Positions 27,427-35,963 of a DNA stretch of 61,467 nucleotides are shown here, one piece after another (the stretch's first letter is position 1; every line of letters starts with the position of its first letter). Position numbers and translations under genes: made by a program. The notes under the pieces are model-generated. The model had not been told where the DNA came from. It did not search any database and saw only the letters and a program-made list of their open reading frames with translations. The DNA comes from an uncultured Pelagibacteraceae bacterium (lineage in GTDB: Bacteria > Pseudomonadota > Alphaproteobacteria > Pelagibacterales > Pelagibacteraceae): contig CACGWC010000008.1 in the NCBI GenBank assembly GCA_902576785.1, positions 1 to 61,467 on the forward strand. The letters are read 5' to 3'.

Positions 27427-28803
27427 CCTTTTAGACACTTCCTTTTTACCAAGTGCACACAATATATCATATATACCCGGTCCAAACTTTGATCCTGTAA
27501 GGCATATTCTTAGTGGTTGTCCAACTCCTTTAAAATTTGTATTATTATTTTTTATTAGGTCATTAATTATTGGTTCTAGTGTTTCTCTAGTAAAATCTGA
27601 TAGTTTATTAATATCTTCACTAAATAATTTAACAATTTTAATAGCTGTTTCGTCTAAAAGTTTGTCATCTTCTTTTTCTATTTGAACTTTGTCATTTATT
27701 AAAAACTTTGAATTTTTGTAAATATCTTCCAAAGTTTTTGCTTTATTTTTTAAAAAATGTAACGAATTTTTAATTTTTTTCTTCGCTAAATCAGGTATCT
27801 TTTCTTTAAAAGTCTCACAATAAGTTATTAAAAAATTAAATAGATCATTTTCATCAATATTTTTTATATAATGTTCATTCATTGAATAAATTCTACTAAT
27901 ATCTAATTTTGAAGGTGATTTCCCAATTCCTTCTAAATTGAAGTATTTGATACTTTCGTCTAAATCAAAAATTTCCTTATCTTTGTATGACCATCCTAAT
28001 CTCAGAAGATAGTTTCTAAGAGCATTAGGCATTATTCCAATTTTTGAATAATCATCTAATGTTGATGCATTATCTCTTTTTGATAGTTTCTTTCCTTCAA
28101 TTGTATGAATTAGCGGTATGTGAGCAAAAAACGGTACATTCCAATTCATAGCTTCATAAATCTGTATTTGTTTAAATGTATTTATTTTATGATCATCACC
28201 TCTAATTATATGTGTCATTCCCATTAAATGATCATCTACTGATGCTGATAAATTATATGTAGGCGATCCATCTGCTCTTAATATAATGAAGTCTTCAATA
28301 GTATTATTCTCAATTTCTATATTTCCCTGGACCAAATCTTTCAAGATAGATTTTCCTTCAACTTTGCTTTTAAATCTGATTACAGGTTCAATTTCATTTG
28401 GAGCATCTGTTTCACTCTTATCTCTCCATTTTCTATTATAAATATATGGTATTTTTTTTTGTTTTGCCCTTTTTTTTTGCTCTTCAATTTCTTCACTAGA
28501 ACAATAACATTTATAAGCCAAACCTTTTTTTAACAATTCATTAGCTACATTTATATGATCATTTATTTTATCTGATTGAATATATTCACTATCTTCGTAA
28601 TTAATTCCTATCCATTTTAAGGAATTAATTATTTGATTTTTGAATTCATCTTTAGACCTTTCTTTATCTGTATCCTCTATTCTTAGATAAAATTTACCAC
28701 GTTTATTTTTTGAATAAAGCCAATTGAATAATGCGGTTCTCACTCCTCCAATGTGTAAAGGGCCAGTTGGTGACGGAGCAAATCTAGTTGCTACAGTTTT
28801 CAT
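27409..28803 (-). CDS. gltX: Glutamyl-tRNA synthetase
   Basis: Class I synthetase charging tRNA-Glu, 464 residues. The HIGH-type motif is in FAPSPTGPLHIGGVRTALFN (about 8-27) and the KMSKS-type motif is KLSKRDNASTLDD near 240. Catalytic-domain text such as IEDTDKERSK is at about 42-51. The C-terminal helical anticodon-binding domain is complete and ends in GPGIYDILCALGKKEVSKRL. It lies downstream of lexA on the minus strand, 19 nt apart, and converges on lpxB with an 18-nt tail-to-tail overlap. Many Alphaproteobacteria carry a second gltX copy for Gln-tRNA handling, which cannot be judged from this window. Confidence 0.95.
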   Translation of the reverse strand: MKTVATRFAPSPTGPLHIGGVRTALFNWLYSKNKRGKFYLRIEDTDKERSKDEFKNQIINSLKWIGINYEDSEYIQSDKINDHINVANELLKKGLAYKCYCSSEEIEEQKKRAKQKKIPYIYNRKWRDKSETDAPNEIEPVIRFKSKVEGKSILKDLVQGNIEIENNTIEDFIILRADGSPTYNLSASVDDHLMGMTHIIRGDDHKINTFKQIQIYEAMNWNVPFFAHIPLIHTIEGKKLSKRDNASTLDDYSKIGIMPNALRNYLLRLGWSYKDKEIFDLDESIKYFNLEGIGKSPSKLDISRIYSMNEHYIKNIDENDLFNFLITYCETFKEKIPDLAKKKIKNSLHFLKNKAKTLEDIYKNSKFLINDKVQIEKEDDKLLDETAIKIVKLFSEDINKLSDFTRETLEPIINDLIKNNNTNFKGVGQPLRICLTGSKFGPGIYDILCALGKKEVSKRLSQIR

Positions 28804-28822
28804 CAGATTTATTTAGACTATT

Positions 28823-29509
28823 TTAGGAAAAGTTTCTATATAAAGATACTAGAATTCCTTGAACTTTTACTCTATCAGGACCGAATATTTTAGTTTCGTA
28901 ATTTCTATTTGCACTTTCTAAAGCTACGGTCTTACCTTTTCTTCTTATTCTCTTTAGCATTGCTTCATGGTCGTCAATTAACGCAACAACTATTTTTCCA
29001 TTTTCAGCAGTATCAGCTTTTTTCACAATTACTGTATCACCATCATTTATACCAGCCTCAATCATAGAATCTCCTTGTACTTTAAGTCCAAAGAATTCTC
29101 CATTTTTCTCAATATTGGAAGGCAAAGGTATTCTAGAAACTTCATTTTGAATTGCTTCTACAGGTGTGCCCGCAGCAATTTTACCTAATACAGGTATTTC
29201 ATTTTCATCTGAATTATTTCGATCTGAACTTTCATCAAGTCCACCTCTAATTACACTTGGTGAAAAACTATTGTAAATATCATTCGCTGAAGCTGTTTCA
29301 GGTAACTTAATGACTTCCAAAGCTCTTGCTTTATGAGCCAATCTTTTAATAAAGCCTCTTTCTTCTAAAGCACTAATTAATCTATGAATTCCTGATTTAG
29401 ACTTTAGATTTAAGGACTCCTTCATTTCCTCATAAGAGGGAGATACGCCACTGGATCTCAACTTCTTGTTGATAAATAAAAGCAGGTTTTTTTGTTTTTT
29501 AGTTAACAT
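28823..29509 (-). CDS. lexA: LexA repressor (SOS response)
   Basis: Transcriptional repressor that self-cleaves when RecA is activated by DNA damage. I place the start at the ATG at 29509 (228 residues, MLTKKQKNLLLFINKKLRSS); an in-frame ATG 18 nt upstream would add MYTICS, which homologues lack. The winged-helix domain covers about 1-68, with GVSPSYEEMKESLNLKSKSG as recognition region. The cleavage site is A113-G114 in KIAAGTPVEA, the catalytic serine S148 is in GDSMIEAG and the lysine is K186 in EAMLKRI. An SOS box lies 23-37 nt upstream, so it is probably autoregulated. It follows trpC by 83 nt; the usual moaC/moeA are absent. Confidence 0.94.
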   Translation of the reverse strand: MLTKKQKNLLLFINKKLRSSGVSPSYEEMKESLNLKSKSGIHRLISALEERGFIKRLAHKARALEVIKLPETASANDIYNSFSPSVIRGGLDESSDRNNSDENEIPVLGKIAAGTPVEAIQNEVSRIPLPSNIEKNGEFFGLKVQGDSMIEAGINDGDTVIVKKADTAENGKIVVALIDDHEAMLKRIRRKGKTVALESANRNYETKIFGPDRVKVQGILVSLYRNFS

Positions 29510-29531
29510 AGAACAAATTGTGTACATAAAT

Positions 29532-29546
29532 GTTCTATAAAAGTTC
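29532..29546 (-). promoter_or_regulatory. LexA operator (alphaproteobacterial SOS box) upstream of lexA
   Basis: On the plus strand the sequence reads GTTC-TATAAAA-GTTC, exactly the direct-repeat GTTC-N7-GTTC consensus known for alphaproteobacterial LexA; on the coding strand it is GAAC-N7-GAAC. It ends 23 nt before the preferred lexA start and lies in the only real gap (83-84 nt) between trpC and lexA. A rough -10-like TATAGA overlaps it on the minus strand, so bound LexA would block its own promoter. The match is exact in all eight conserved positions. Confidence 0.85.
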
Positions 29547-29592
29547 TATCAATTAAACAAGAGTTAAAACTCCAATAAATTCAACACTTTTT

Positions 29593-30384
29593 TTATAAAA
29601 TAGAAAAAATATTATTATTTTCTAAATTTTTTAAAATTGATTCACCTATGAGAAATGTTTTTATTTTAGTTTCTGAGGCTATTTTCAAAACGTCTTCTTT
29701 GTTTTTTATTCCGCTCTCTGAAATTAATGGTCCATCATGATTAATTAAAATATTATGAATATCATAAGTTGTATTTATATCTGTTTTTAATGTTTTTAAA
29801 TTCCTATTGTTTATACCTATTAGTGCATCTTTGTACTTTAGAGATTTTTTGGCCTCTTCAACAGTGTGAACTTCAACAATTACAGACATTTTAAGTTTCT
29901 CAGCTTCTTCATACAACTCATCTGCGGTTTTTTCATCAACACCAGCTAAAATTATTAAAATAGCATCAGCACCATAGCTTCTAGAAAGATGAACTTGAAA
30001 TTTATCAACAAAAAAATCTTTACATAAAATTGGTAAATTTATTTTTTGTTTAATTTTACTAATATGAATTAAATTTCCCAAAAAAAAATCCTCTTCAGTT
30101 AAAACTGACAGACAAGTAACATTATTTTTTAAGTATATATTGGCAATTTCAACAGGGTTATAATTTTCAATAATTATACCAGCTGAAGGGCTGGCTTTTT
30201 TAATCTCTGCAATAATAGAGATTTTATCCTGATTTATATTATTTAGTATTTTTTCTTTAAAATTTATATAATTTTTTAGATTTGTAATTTTGTCATTTAG
30301 AAAATTTATTGAAATATCTTTTTTTAAAATTTGAATTTTATTTTTTTTTTTATTAATTATTTTTTCTAATATATTCTCAGACAT
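29593..30384 (-). CDS. trpC: Indole-3-glycerol phosphate synthase
   Basis: TIM-barrel enzyme of tryptophan synthesis that closes the indole ring, 263 residues, not fused to TrpF. Visible motifs are IIAEIKKASPSAGIIIENYN (about 57-76) with the catalytic lysine, SVLTEEDFFLGNLIHI near 93-108, PILCKDFFVDKFQVHLSRSY near 115-134, and IGINNRNLKTLKTD near 192. It overlaps trpD by 8 nt and is the last trp gene here; trpF, trpB and trpA are not in the window. Confidence 0.95.
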   Translation of the reverse strand: MSENILEKIINKKKNKIQILKKDISINFLNDKITNLKNYINFKEKILNNINQDKISIIAEIKKASPSAGIIIENYNPVEIANIYLKNNVTCLSVLTEEDFFLGNLIHISKIKQKINLPILCKDFFVDKFQVHLSRSYGADAILIILAGVDEKTADELYEEAEKLKMSVIVEVHTVEEAKKSLKYKDALIGINNRNLKTLKTDINTTYDIHNILINHDGPLISESGIKNKEDVLKIASETKIKTFLIGESILKNLENNNIFSIL

Positions 30385-31369
30385 CTCTCAATTTTTCTAA
30401 ATGTGAATATGTTTTTCCTGATAATAAATGATCTCTTGCTTTTTCATAAGCATGTTTAAAATTATCTTCTTTTTCGGATATAATTAAACCAGCTGCAGCA
30501 TTTAATGATACTGCTTTTGAAAAATCATCATCATTACCTTTAAATATATCTATAATTTTTTGTGAATTAAATTTTGCGTCATTACCAACTATCTTATCGA
30601 AACCTTCAGCATTTACTTTCAATTCTTTAGGATCAATAATCATTTCATTAATTTCCCCATTTCTTAATTGTTTAACAATAGTTTTATCATATGGTGATAT
30701 TTCATCTAAACCATCATTGCTATTAACAATCCAAGCAAATTTAATATTTAAATCTTTCAAAGCATTAGCAAATATATCTAGAAGTTTTTTATCAAAAACT
30801 CCTACAACTTGTTTTTTAACATTTGCTGGACTACTCAAAGGACCAATCATGTTAAAAATTGTTCTCTTCCCAATTTTTTTTCTGGTTGGGCCAACATATT
30901 TCATTGCGCTATGATAATTTGGAGCAAACATAAATCCAAAATGATTTTTTTTAATTTGATTTTCAATATCTTTGGGCTCCAAGTTGATATTTATATTTAA
31001 TGCTTCCAAAACATCCGCAGATCCACATTTTGAAGAAACTGCTTTATTACCATGTTTTGCCACGTTAATGCTCATACTCGAAAGTAATAATGCGGAAGCA
31101 GTAGATATGTTTAGTGTATCCTTGCCATCACCACCTGTTCCACAGGTATCTATGCAGTCATCTACATTAACTTTTTTCGCTTTATTTCTAAGCACAGAGA
31201 CACCACCTGCTATTTCTGTTGAAACTTCACCCTTTTTAGAGAGCAGAGTTAAAAAATTATAAATTTCATTATCATTAGCTTTTCCATTCATCAAAATCTC
31301 AAAAACTTCAATACTTTCCTCTAATGTTAAATTTTCACTTAATTCAAGTTTTTTTAAATATTTTTCCAT
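30377..31369 (-). CDS. trpD: Anthranilate phosphoribosyltransferase
   Basis: Transfers phosphoribose from PRPP to anthranilate. It has 330 residues. The PRPP-binding glycine-rich motif CGTGGDGKDTLNISTASALL is at about 71-90, AKHGNKAVSSKCGSADVLEA is near 104-123, and the conserved GPLSSPANVKKQVVGVF lies near 176-192. The gene starts directly next to the trpG stop (no gap) and overlaps trpC by 8 nt. It is a separate protein, not fused to TrpG. Confidence 0.96.
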   Translation of the reverse strand: MEKYLKKLELSENLTLEESIEVFEILMNGKANDNEIYNFLTLLSKKGEVSTEIAGGVSVLRNKAKKVNVDDCIDTCGTGGDGKDTLNISTASALLLSSMSINVAKHGNKAVSSKCGSADVLEALNININLEPKDIENQIKKNHFGFMFAPNYHSAMKYVGPTRKKIGKRTIFNMIGPLSSPANVKKQVVGVFDKKLLDIFANALKDLNIKFAWIVNSNDGLDEISPYDKTIVKQLRNGEINEMIIDPKELKVNAEGFDKIVGNDAKFNSQKIIDIFKGNDDDFSKAVSLNAAAGLIISEKEDNFKHAYEKARDHLLSGKTYSHLEKLRDV

Positions 31370-31933
31370 TTATTTAATAAAATTTTTTAAAATTTTTAAA
31401 CCATCCTTAGTCTTTATACTTTCAGGATGAAATTGTACTCCATGAACATCATAAATTCTATGTTTAACACCCATAATTATTCCATCTAAAGTCATGGCTG
31501 TAATTTCTAAATCTTTAGAGAGAGTTTTTCTATCGATCATTAAACTATGGTATCTAGTTGCCTCAAATATTTTTGGTATTCCTTTTAAAATCCCTATATT
31601 TTTTGAAATGATTTTACTTGTTTTACCATGAACCAATTCTTTAGCTTGAATAATTTTAGATCCAAATATTTGACCTATAATTTGATGACCTAAACAAACT
31701 CCAAGTATTGGAATTTTATTATACAATTCATTTACTATTGATAGACAGTTTCCAGCTTGATCAGGATTACCTGGACCAGGTGATATCACAATTTTATTAT
31801 ATTTTTTCTTTAATATTTCTTTTGAATTAATTTTATCATTTCTTACAACATCTACATTTTGACAAAACTTAGATATGTAATGATACAAATTAAATGTAAA
31901 ACTATCATAGTTATCAATTAAAATTATTTTCAT
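31370..31933 (-). CDS. trpG: Anthranilate synthase glutamine amidotransferase component
   Basis: Class I glutaminase supplying ammonia to TrpE, 187 residues. The start IILIDNYDSFTFNLYHYI is typical. The catalytic cysteine is in ILGVCLGHQIIG (about 75-86), and the histidine/glutamate pair is in HGVQFHPESI (about 164-173). It is separated from trpE by 2 nt. It may also serve aminodeoxychorismate synthase, as in some bacteria, but that cannot be told from sequence. Confidence 0.95.
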   Translation of the reverse strand: MKIILIDNYDSFTFNLYHYISKFCQNVDVVRNDKINSKEILKKKYNKIVISPGPGNPDQAGNCLSIVNELYNKIPILGVCLGHQIIGQIFGSKIIQAKELVHGKTSKIISKNIGILKGIPKIFEATRYHSLMIDRKTLSKDLEITAMTLDGIIMGVKHRIYDVHGVQFHPESIKTKDGLKILKNFIK

Positions 31934-31935
31934 AA

Positions 31936-33393
31936 TTATTCAATTGCTTTTAATAGAGCCTTTGCTTTGTTAACTGTTTCAAGATATTCGTTTTGTGGAT
32001 TACTATCTGCAACTATTCCTGCACCAGATTGCACATAAAATTTCTTATTTTTAGCTACTGCGGTTCTAAGTGCAATACATGTATCAAATTCACCATTTGC
32101 TGAAAAATATCCAATTCCACCTGCATAAACTTTTCTTTTAGTTGTCTCTAGCTCATCTATTATCTCCATAGCTCTAATTTTTGGAGCCCCAGATACTGTT
32201 CCTGCTGGAAATCCAGACAACATAGTTTCAAATTTTGAGTATTTATTATTAAATACTCCTTCAACATTTGATACAATATGCATGACATGTGAGTATCTTT
32301 CTATTGAAAAACTTTCAGTCACTTTTACAGTATTAATCTTTGATACTTTTCCAGTGTCGTTTCTTCCTAAATCAAGAAGCATTAAATGTTCGGACAGCTC
32401 TTTTTTGTCATTCAGTAAATCTTTTTCAAAAAATAAATCTTGTTTTTTATTTCTCCCCCTCGGTCTTGTTCCAGCGATAGGTCTAATCGTGACTTTATTA
32501 TTTCTTAACCTAACAAGTATTTCTGGACTTGCGCCAATAATCTGAAAATCTTTAAAATTAAAAAAATACATAAAAGGGGATGGGTTTGTTATCCTTAATT
32601 TTTTATAAATTTCTATTGGGTTTTTACTTAATTTGGTTTCAAATCTTTGACTTAGAACAACCTGAAATATATCTCCAATTTTAATATATTTTTTAGCCTG
32701 CTTTACATTTGATAAAAATTTTTCTTTAGAAATATTTGATTTTACTTTTGTTTTAACTTTTTTATTAATTTTATCTTGATACGAATTATCATAATTAGAC
32801 AAAAAAATTAAATTCTCAATTTGATTAATTATTTTTTCGTATCTTTTTTTATAATTATTTATTTTTTCATCACAAAAAACATTAATTATAAAATATAATT
32901 TCTTTTTTATATTATCATGTATTATTAGTTCTCTTGGTCTGATAATTCTAGCATCAGGTAATTTTAAATCGTCTCTATTTTTATTAGGAATATTCTCTAG
33001 ATATCTAATAATGTCATATGAAAAGTATCCTGATATTATGGAGCTAATTGAAGGTAATTCTCTAGGAATTTTAAATTTAAAACTTTCAATAACATTCTCT
33101 ATATTTTTTTTTGCAGTACCTTTCAAAATTTTAACTTTGTTATCGAAGTATATTTTACTTACATTATTATTAAATTCCCAAATTTTATCAGGATTTTTTC
33201 CAAAAATTGTATATCTACCTTTAATAAATCCTTTTTCTACTGACTCAAATACAAAAGCATTTTTTTCAGTAAAAAAATTATTTATTAAATTTATTATTTC
33301 TTTAGTACCATCACTATCTAAAGATAAATAGAGTATCTGGTTTATTTTTTTTTTATGATTAATCTTAAATTGTTTAAGGCTTATATTAAGCAT
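31936..33393 (-). CDS. trpE: Anthranilate synthase component I
   Basis: Chorismate-using subunit, first committed step of tryptophan synthesis, 485 residues. The N-terminal regulatory part carries LSLDSDG and the catalytic C-terminal part has VVLSQRFET (about 241-249), NPSPFMYFFNF near 262, RPIAGTRPRGR near 300-310, HLMLLDLGRNDTGKV near 333 and AGFPAGTVSGAPKIRAMEII near 388-409. Its start overlaps the ppiD stop by 1 nt, so there is no room for a leader-peptide attenuator. Trp-operon regulation, if any, must act further upstream. Confidence 0.95.
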   Translation of the reverse strand: MLNISLKQFKINHKKKINQILYLSLDSDGTKEIINLINNFFTEKNAFVFESVEKGFIKGRYTIFGKNPDKIWEFNNNVSKIYFDNKVKILKGTAKKNIENVIESFKFKIPRELPSISSIISGYFSYDIIRYLENIPNKNRDDLKLPDARIIRPRELIIHDNIKKKLYFIINVFCDEKINNYKKRYEKIINQIENLIFLSNYDNSYQDKINKKVKTKVKSNISKEKFLSNVKQAKKYIKIGDIFQVVLSQRFETKLSKNPIEIYKKLRITNPSPFMYFFNFKDFQIIGASPEILVRLRNNKVTIRPIAGTRPRGRNKKQDLFFEKDLLNDKKELSEHLMLLDLGRNDTGKVSKINTVKVTESFSIERYSHVMHIVSNVEGVFNNKYSKFETMLSGFPAGTVSGAPKIRAMEIIDELETTKRKVYAGGIGYFSANGEFDTCIALRTAVAKNKKFYVQSGAGIVADSNPQNEYLETVNKAKALLKAIE

Positions 33394-34811
33394 TATTTAA
33401 AATAATCTTTTATTCGATCTATATTGTTATTAAAAATTTTAACTTCATACTTGGTGTTAAGTGATGTATCATAGGAACTATAAATATCATCAATCAAATT
33501 AATATTTGTTTTAGCTAAATATTCTTGAATATTTTCATTTGTGCTTTTTAAATTTTCATAAGTAATTTGATTAATCTTTGCTAAAAATATATTATTAGCT
33601 TTATTTGAAACCATAACAAAACTATTTTTTGGCAATTCATAAATAAGTTTTAAAGATGTCTCATCAAATAAACCAACATCATTAATTGAATTAATTATCC
33701 CTGAATTTATATTTTCTTTATTTTTTACTAGATTTTCAAAATCAGAGTCATTGAAATCTTTTTTTTGAATTTTTTCAAATAAATTTTTATTAAGATCAAA
33801 TTTTTTCTTTAATAAAATTCTATTTTTAACTTTATCTCTGAAGGATATATCATTTTTATTTGGCAGTAAATTATTTATTTTTGTAATTTGATATAGCAAA
33901 AAGTAATTGTCTTTATCTTTTAAAACTATTTCTTTTTTATTTTTGTTTTCGTAAATTTCTTTAAATACATCATCCTCATTTACAAACTTAAAATTGTTCC
34001 TTTTTTGTAATTTTATTTCATTTTTTCTACTGATATCTTCTAAAGAAACATCATTTAATATATCATTTTCGATTTCATCAATTTTTTTGTAAAAATCTTC
34101 ATTAAATTCATTGATTTCAATTAAATTTGAGGGTTCAACTTTAGCATAACTGAAATCAATGTATGTTTCTTTTAGGCTTTCCTCATTTTCGATTATATAA
34201 TTATTAATTTCAACTTCTGAAATATTTTTATCGTAAGCATATTCAAGATCATAGTATTGAATATTTATTTTTTTATTTTCATTTATGTAAATCTTATTTT
34301 GTAAGTAATATGGTGATTTAATGCCACCACCAATATAATCAAATAGTCTTTTTCTTAACTGAGAATTTTTTAGTCTATTTTCAAATTCAGCTGCAATAAT
34401 ATTATTCTCTAAAAGAAATTTTTCATACTTTAATCTTGAAAAATTTTTGTCATCATCAAGAAAATTTATGTCGTTTTGTAAATTTAATTTTAGTGATCTA
34501 TCTGAAACTTTTACATTTAAATCTTTATACTCCATTGACATTAAATCTTTTGATATAAGGTCACTCAAAATTCTTTCTAAGATATTGTTATCTAAATTTT
34601 CTTTTATATAATCAGGATTAATTCTTGATCGGTTTATATGATCAATGAAGTCTTTCGTTGAAATTGAATGATTATTTATCTTAGCAATATTATTTGTATT
34701 CCCGCCACTAAAGACACTTCCCATTCCCCAAAAAACAAAAGGAACAATTATTATAGCCACGAGGACACCTGCAAATTTACTATTTGTAAAACCTCTTAAT
34801 TTTCCCAACAT
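33393..34811 (-). CDS. ppiD: PpiD/SurA-N-like membrane-anchored periplasmic chaperone, shortened
   Basis: Probable inner-membrane-anchored periplasmic folding factor. It has 472 residues against roughly 620-640 for most PpiD. A short cytoplasmic start MLGKLRGFTNSKFAG precedes one membrane helix (about 14-34, with VPFVFWGMGSVF), then a SurA_N-type domain (INNHSISTKDFIDHINRSRI). The central region is Lys/Asn/Glu-rich, and I cannot recognise the conserved parvulin PPIase residues, so it may act only as a chaperone. It heads the minus-strand ppiD-trpEGDC operon, divergent from tpiA across a 57-nt gap that must hold both promoters. The gene name is given by architecture and position. Confidence 0.75.
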   Translation of the reverse strand: MLGKLRGFTNSKFAGVLVAIIIVPFVFWGMGSVFSGGNTNNIAKINNHSISTKDFIDHINRSRINPDYIKENLDNNILERILSDLISKDLMSMEYKDLNVKVSDRSLKLNLQNDINFLDDDKNFSRLKYEKFLLENNIIAAEFENRLKNSQLRKRLFDYIGGGIKSPYYLQNKIYINENKKINIQYYDLEYAYDKNISEVEINNYIIENEESLKETYIDFSYAKVEPSNLIEINEFNEDFYKKIDEIENDILNDVSLEDISRKNEIKLQKRNNFKFVNEDDVFKEIYENKNKKEIVLKDKDNYFLLYQITKINNLLPNKNDISFRDKVKNRILLKKKFDLNKNLFEKIQKKDFNDSDFENLVKNKENINSGIINSINDVGLFDETSLKLIYELPKNSFVMVSNKANNIFLAKINQITYENLKSTNENIQEYLAKTNINLIDDIYSSYDTSLNTKYEVKIFNNNIDRIKDYFK

Positions 34812-34868
34812 GAGTAATTCTTTATATATTGATTATAAAAAACAAACCTATAAATTAAATTATCTAAG

Positions 34869-35618
34869 ATGACAAATAATAATATGATCTTTATAGCTAA
34901 TTGGAAGATGAATGGAGAAAAAAGTCATATCTCTGGCATTAATAAAACCATAAAATTTTTAAAACAATCAAAAAATAAAAAAAATCAAATAATTTATTGC
35001 CCACCATTTACCCTGATTTCATCGGTTAAAAATAAAGTAAAAAACACTAAAATTAAAGTAGGTGCTCAGAACCTTTCTCAATTAAATGATTATGGAGCAT
35101 TTACAGGATCTGTAAACTCTAAATTAATTAAGTCAGCAGGAGGTGACTATGTTATTGTTGGTCATTCTGAAATTAGAAATCAGGAAAATGATATAATAAT
35201 AAATAAAAAAATTCACTCAGCACTAAAAGAAAAATTAAAAGTAATTCTTTGCATTGGAGAAACATATAAAGAAAAGAAAAATAATAAAACTTTCTCAGTT
35301 CTTAAAAGACAAATAACAATTGGATTAAAGAATATAAAAAAAATTAATAATATAATTTTTGCATATGAACCTAGATGGGCAATCGGAACTGGAAGAATAC
35401 CAAAATCATTTGAACTAAGAAAAAACTTTAAAGACATAAATAATATAATTAATAAATTAAAAAAAAATCAAAAATATAAAATTATCTATGGCGGATCTGT
35501 TAACTCTAAAAATGTATTAGAGTTAAAAAAAATTAATGATTTAAAAGGATTTTTAATAGGAAGCGCTTCTTTGAGAGCAAAAAATTTTATTGATATAATT
35601 AAAAAATCAACTAATTAA
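34869..35618 (+). CDS. tpiA: Triosephosphate isomerase
   Basis: Interconverts dihydroxyacetone phosphate and glyceraldehyde 3-phosphate. It has 249 residues. The substrate lysine is in NWKMNGEK (about 11-18), the catalytic histidine in VIVGHSEIRN (about 94-103), the catalytic glutamate in AYEPRWAIGTGRIP (about 165-178), and the phosphate-binding loop in IIYGGSVNSKNV near 206. An in-frame ATG five codons in (34884, MIFIANWKMNG) is an alternative start that gives the more usual N-terminus. It is divergent from ppiD and followed by secG after 5 nt. Confidence 0.95.
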   Translation: MTNNNMIFIANWKMNGEKSHISGINKTIKFLKQSKNKKNQIIYCPPFTLISSVKNKVKNTKIKVGAQNLSQLNDYGAFTGSVNSKLIKSAGGDYVIVGHSEIRNQENDIIINKKIHSALKEKLKVILCIGETYKEKKNNKTFSVLKRQITIGLKNIKKINNIIFAYEPRWAIGTGRIPKSFELRKNFKDINNIINKLKKNQKYKIIYGGSVNSKNVLELKKINDLKGFLIGSASLRAKNFIDIIKKSTN

Positions 35619-35623
35619 AACTC

Positions 35624-35923
35624 GTGGAAAATATACTTTTAATAATTAATATAATTCTTGCAGCTATTCTAGTTGTCTTAGTTTTATTTCAAAAATCTGA
35701 GGGCGGTGCATTGGGTATTGGAGTTTCCCAAGATAACTTTATGCTTTCTAGATCAGCAGGAAATTTTTTAACCAAAGCTACAGCAATAATTGCTACTTTA
35801 TTTATAATATGCAGTCTGTGTTTAACGATTCTTTCAAGGGGTGAATTAACTCCCACTACGTCAGTTTTAGATAAAATAGAGGAAACCGATGATGCTCCAA
35901 AGGTTCCAGATAGTAATAATTAA
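35624..35923 (+). CDS. secG: Preprotein translocase subunit SecG
   Basis: Small SecYEG accessory subunit, 99 residues, with two membrane helices (about 3-22 and 50-71) and the conserved loop LFQKSEGGALGIGVSQDN containing the GG-x-G motif, then FLTKATAI. The start is GTG at 35624, 5 nt after tpiA; ATG is not available. The tpiA-secG-pyrG order is common in Alphaproteobacteria. The C-terminal tail is acidic and unconserved. Confidence 0.93.
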   Translation: MENILLIINIILAAILVVLVLFQKSEGGALGIGVSQDNFMLSRSAGNFLTKATAIIATLFIICSLCLTILSRGELTPTTSVLDKIEETDDAPKVPDSNN

Positions 35924-35963
35924 TACTTTGAATTTTTAAGTTTTAGGTCTATAAGATACTTCC

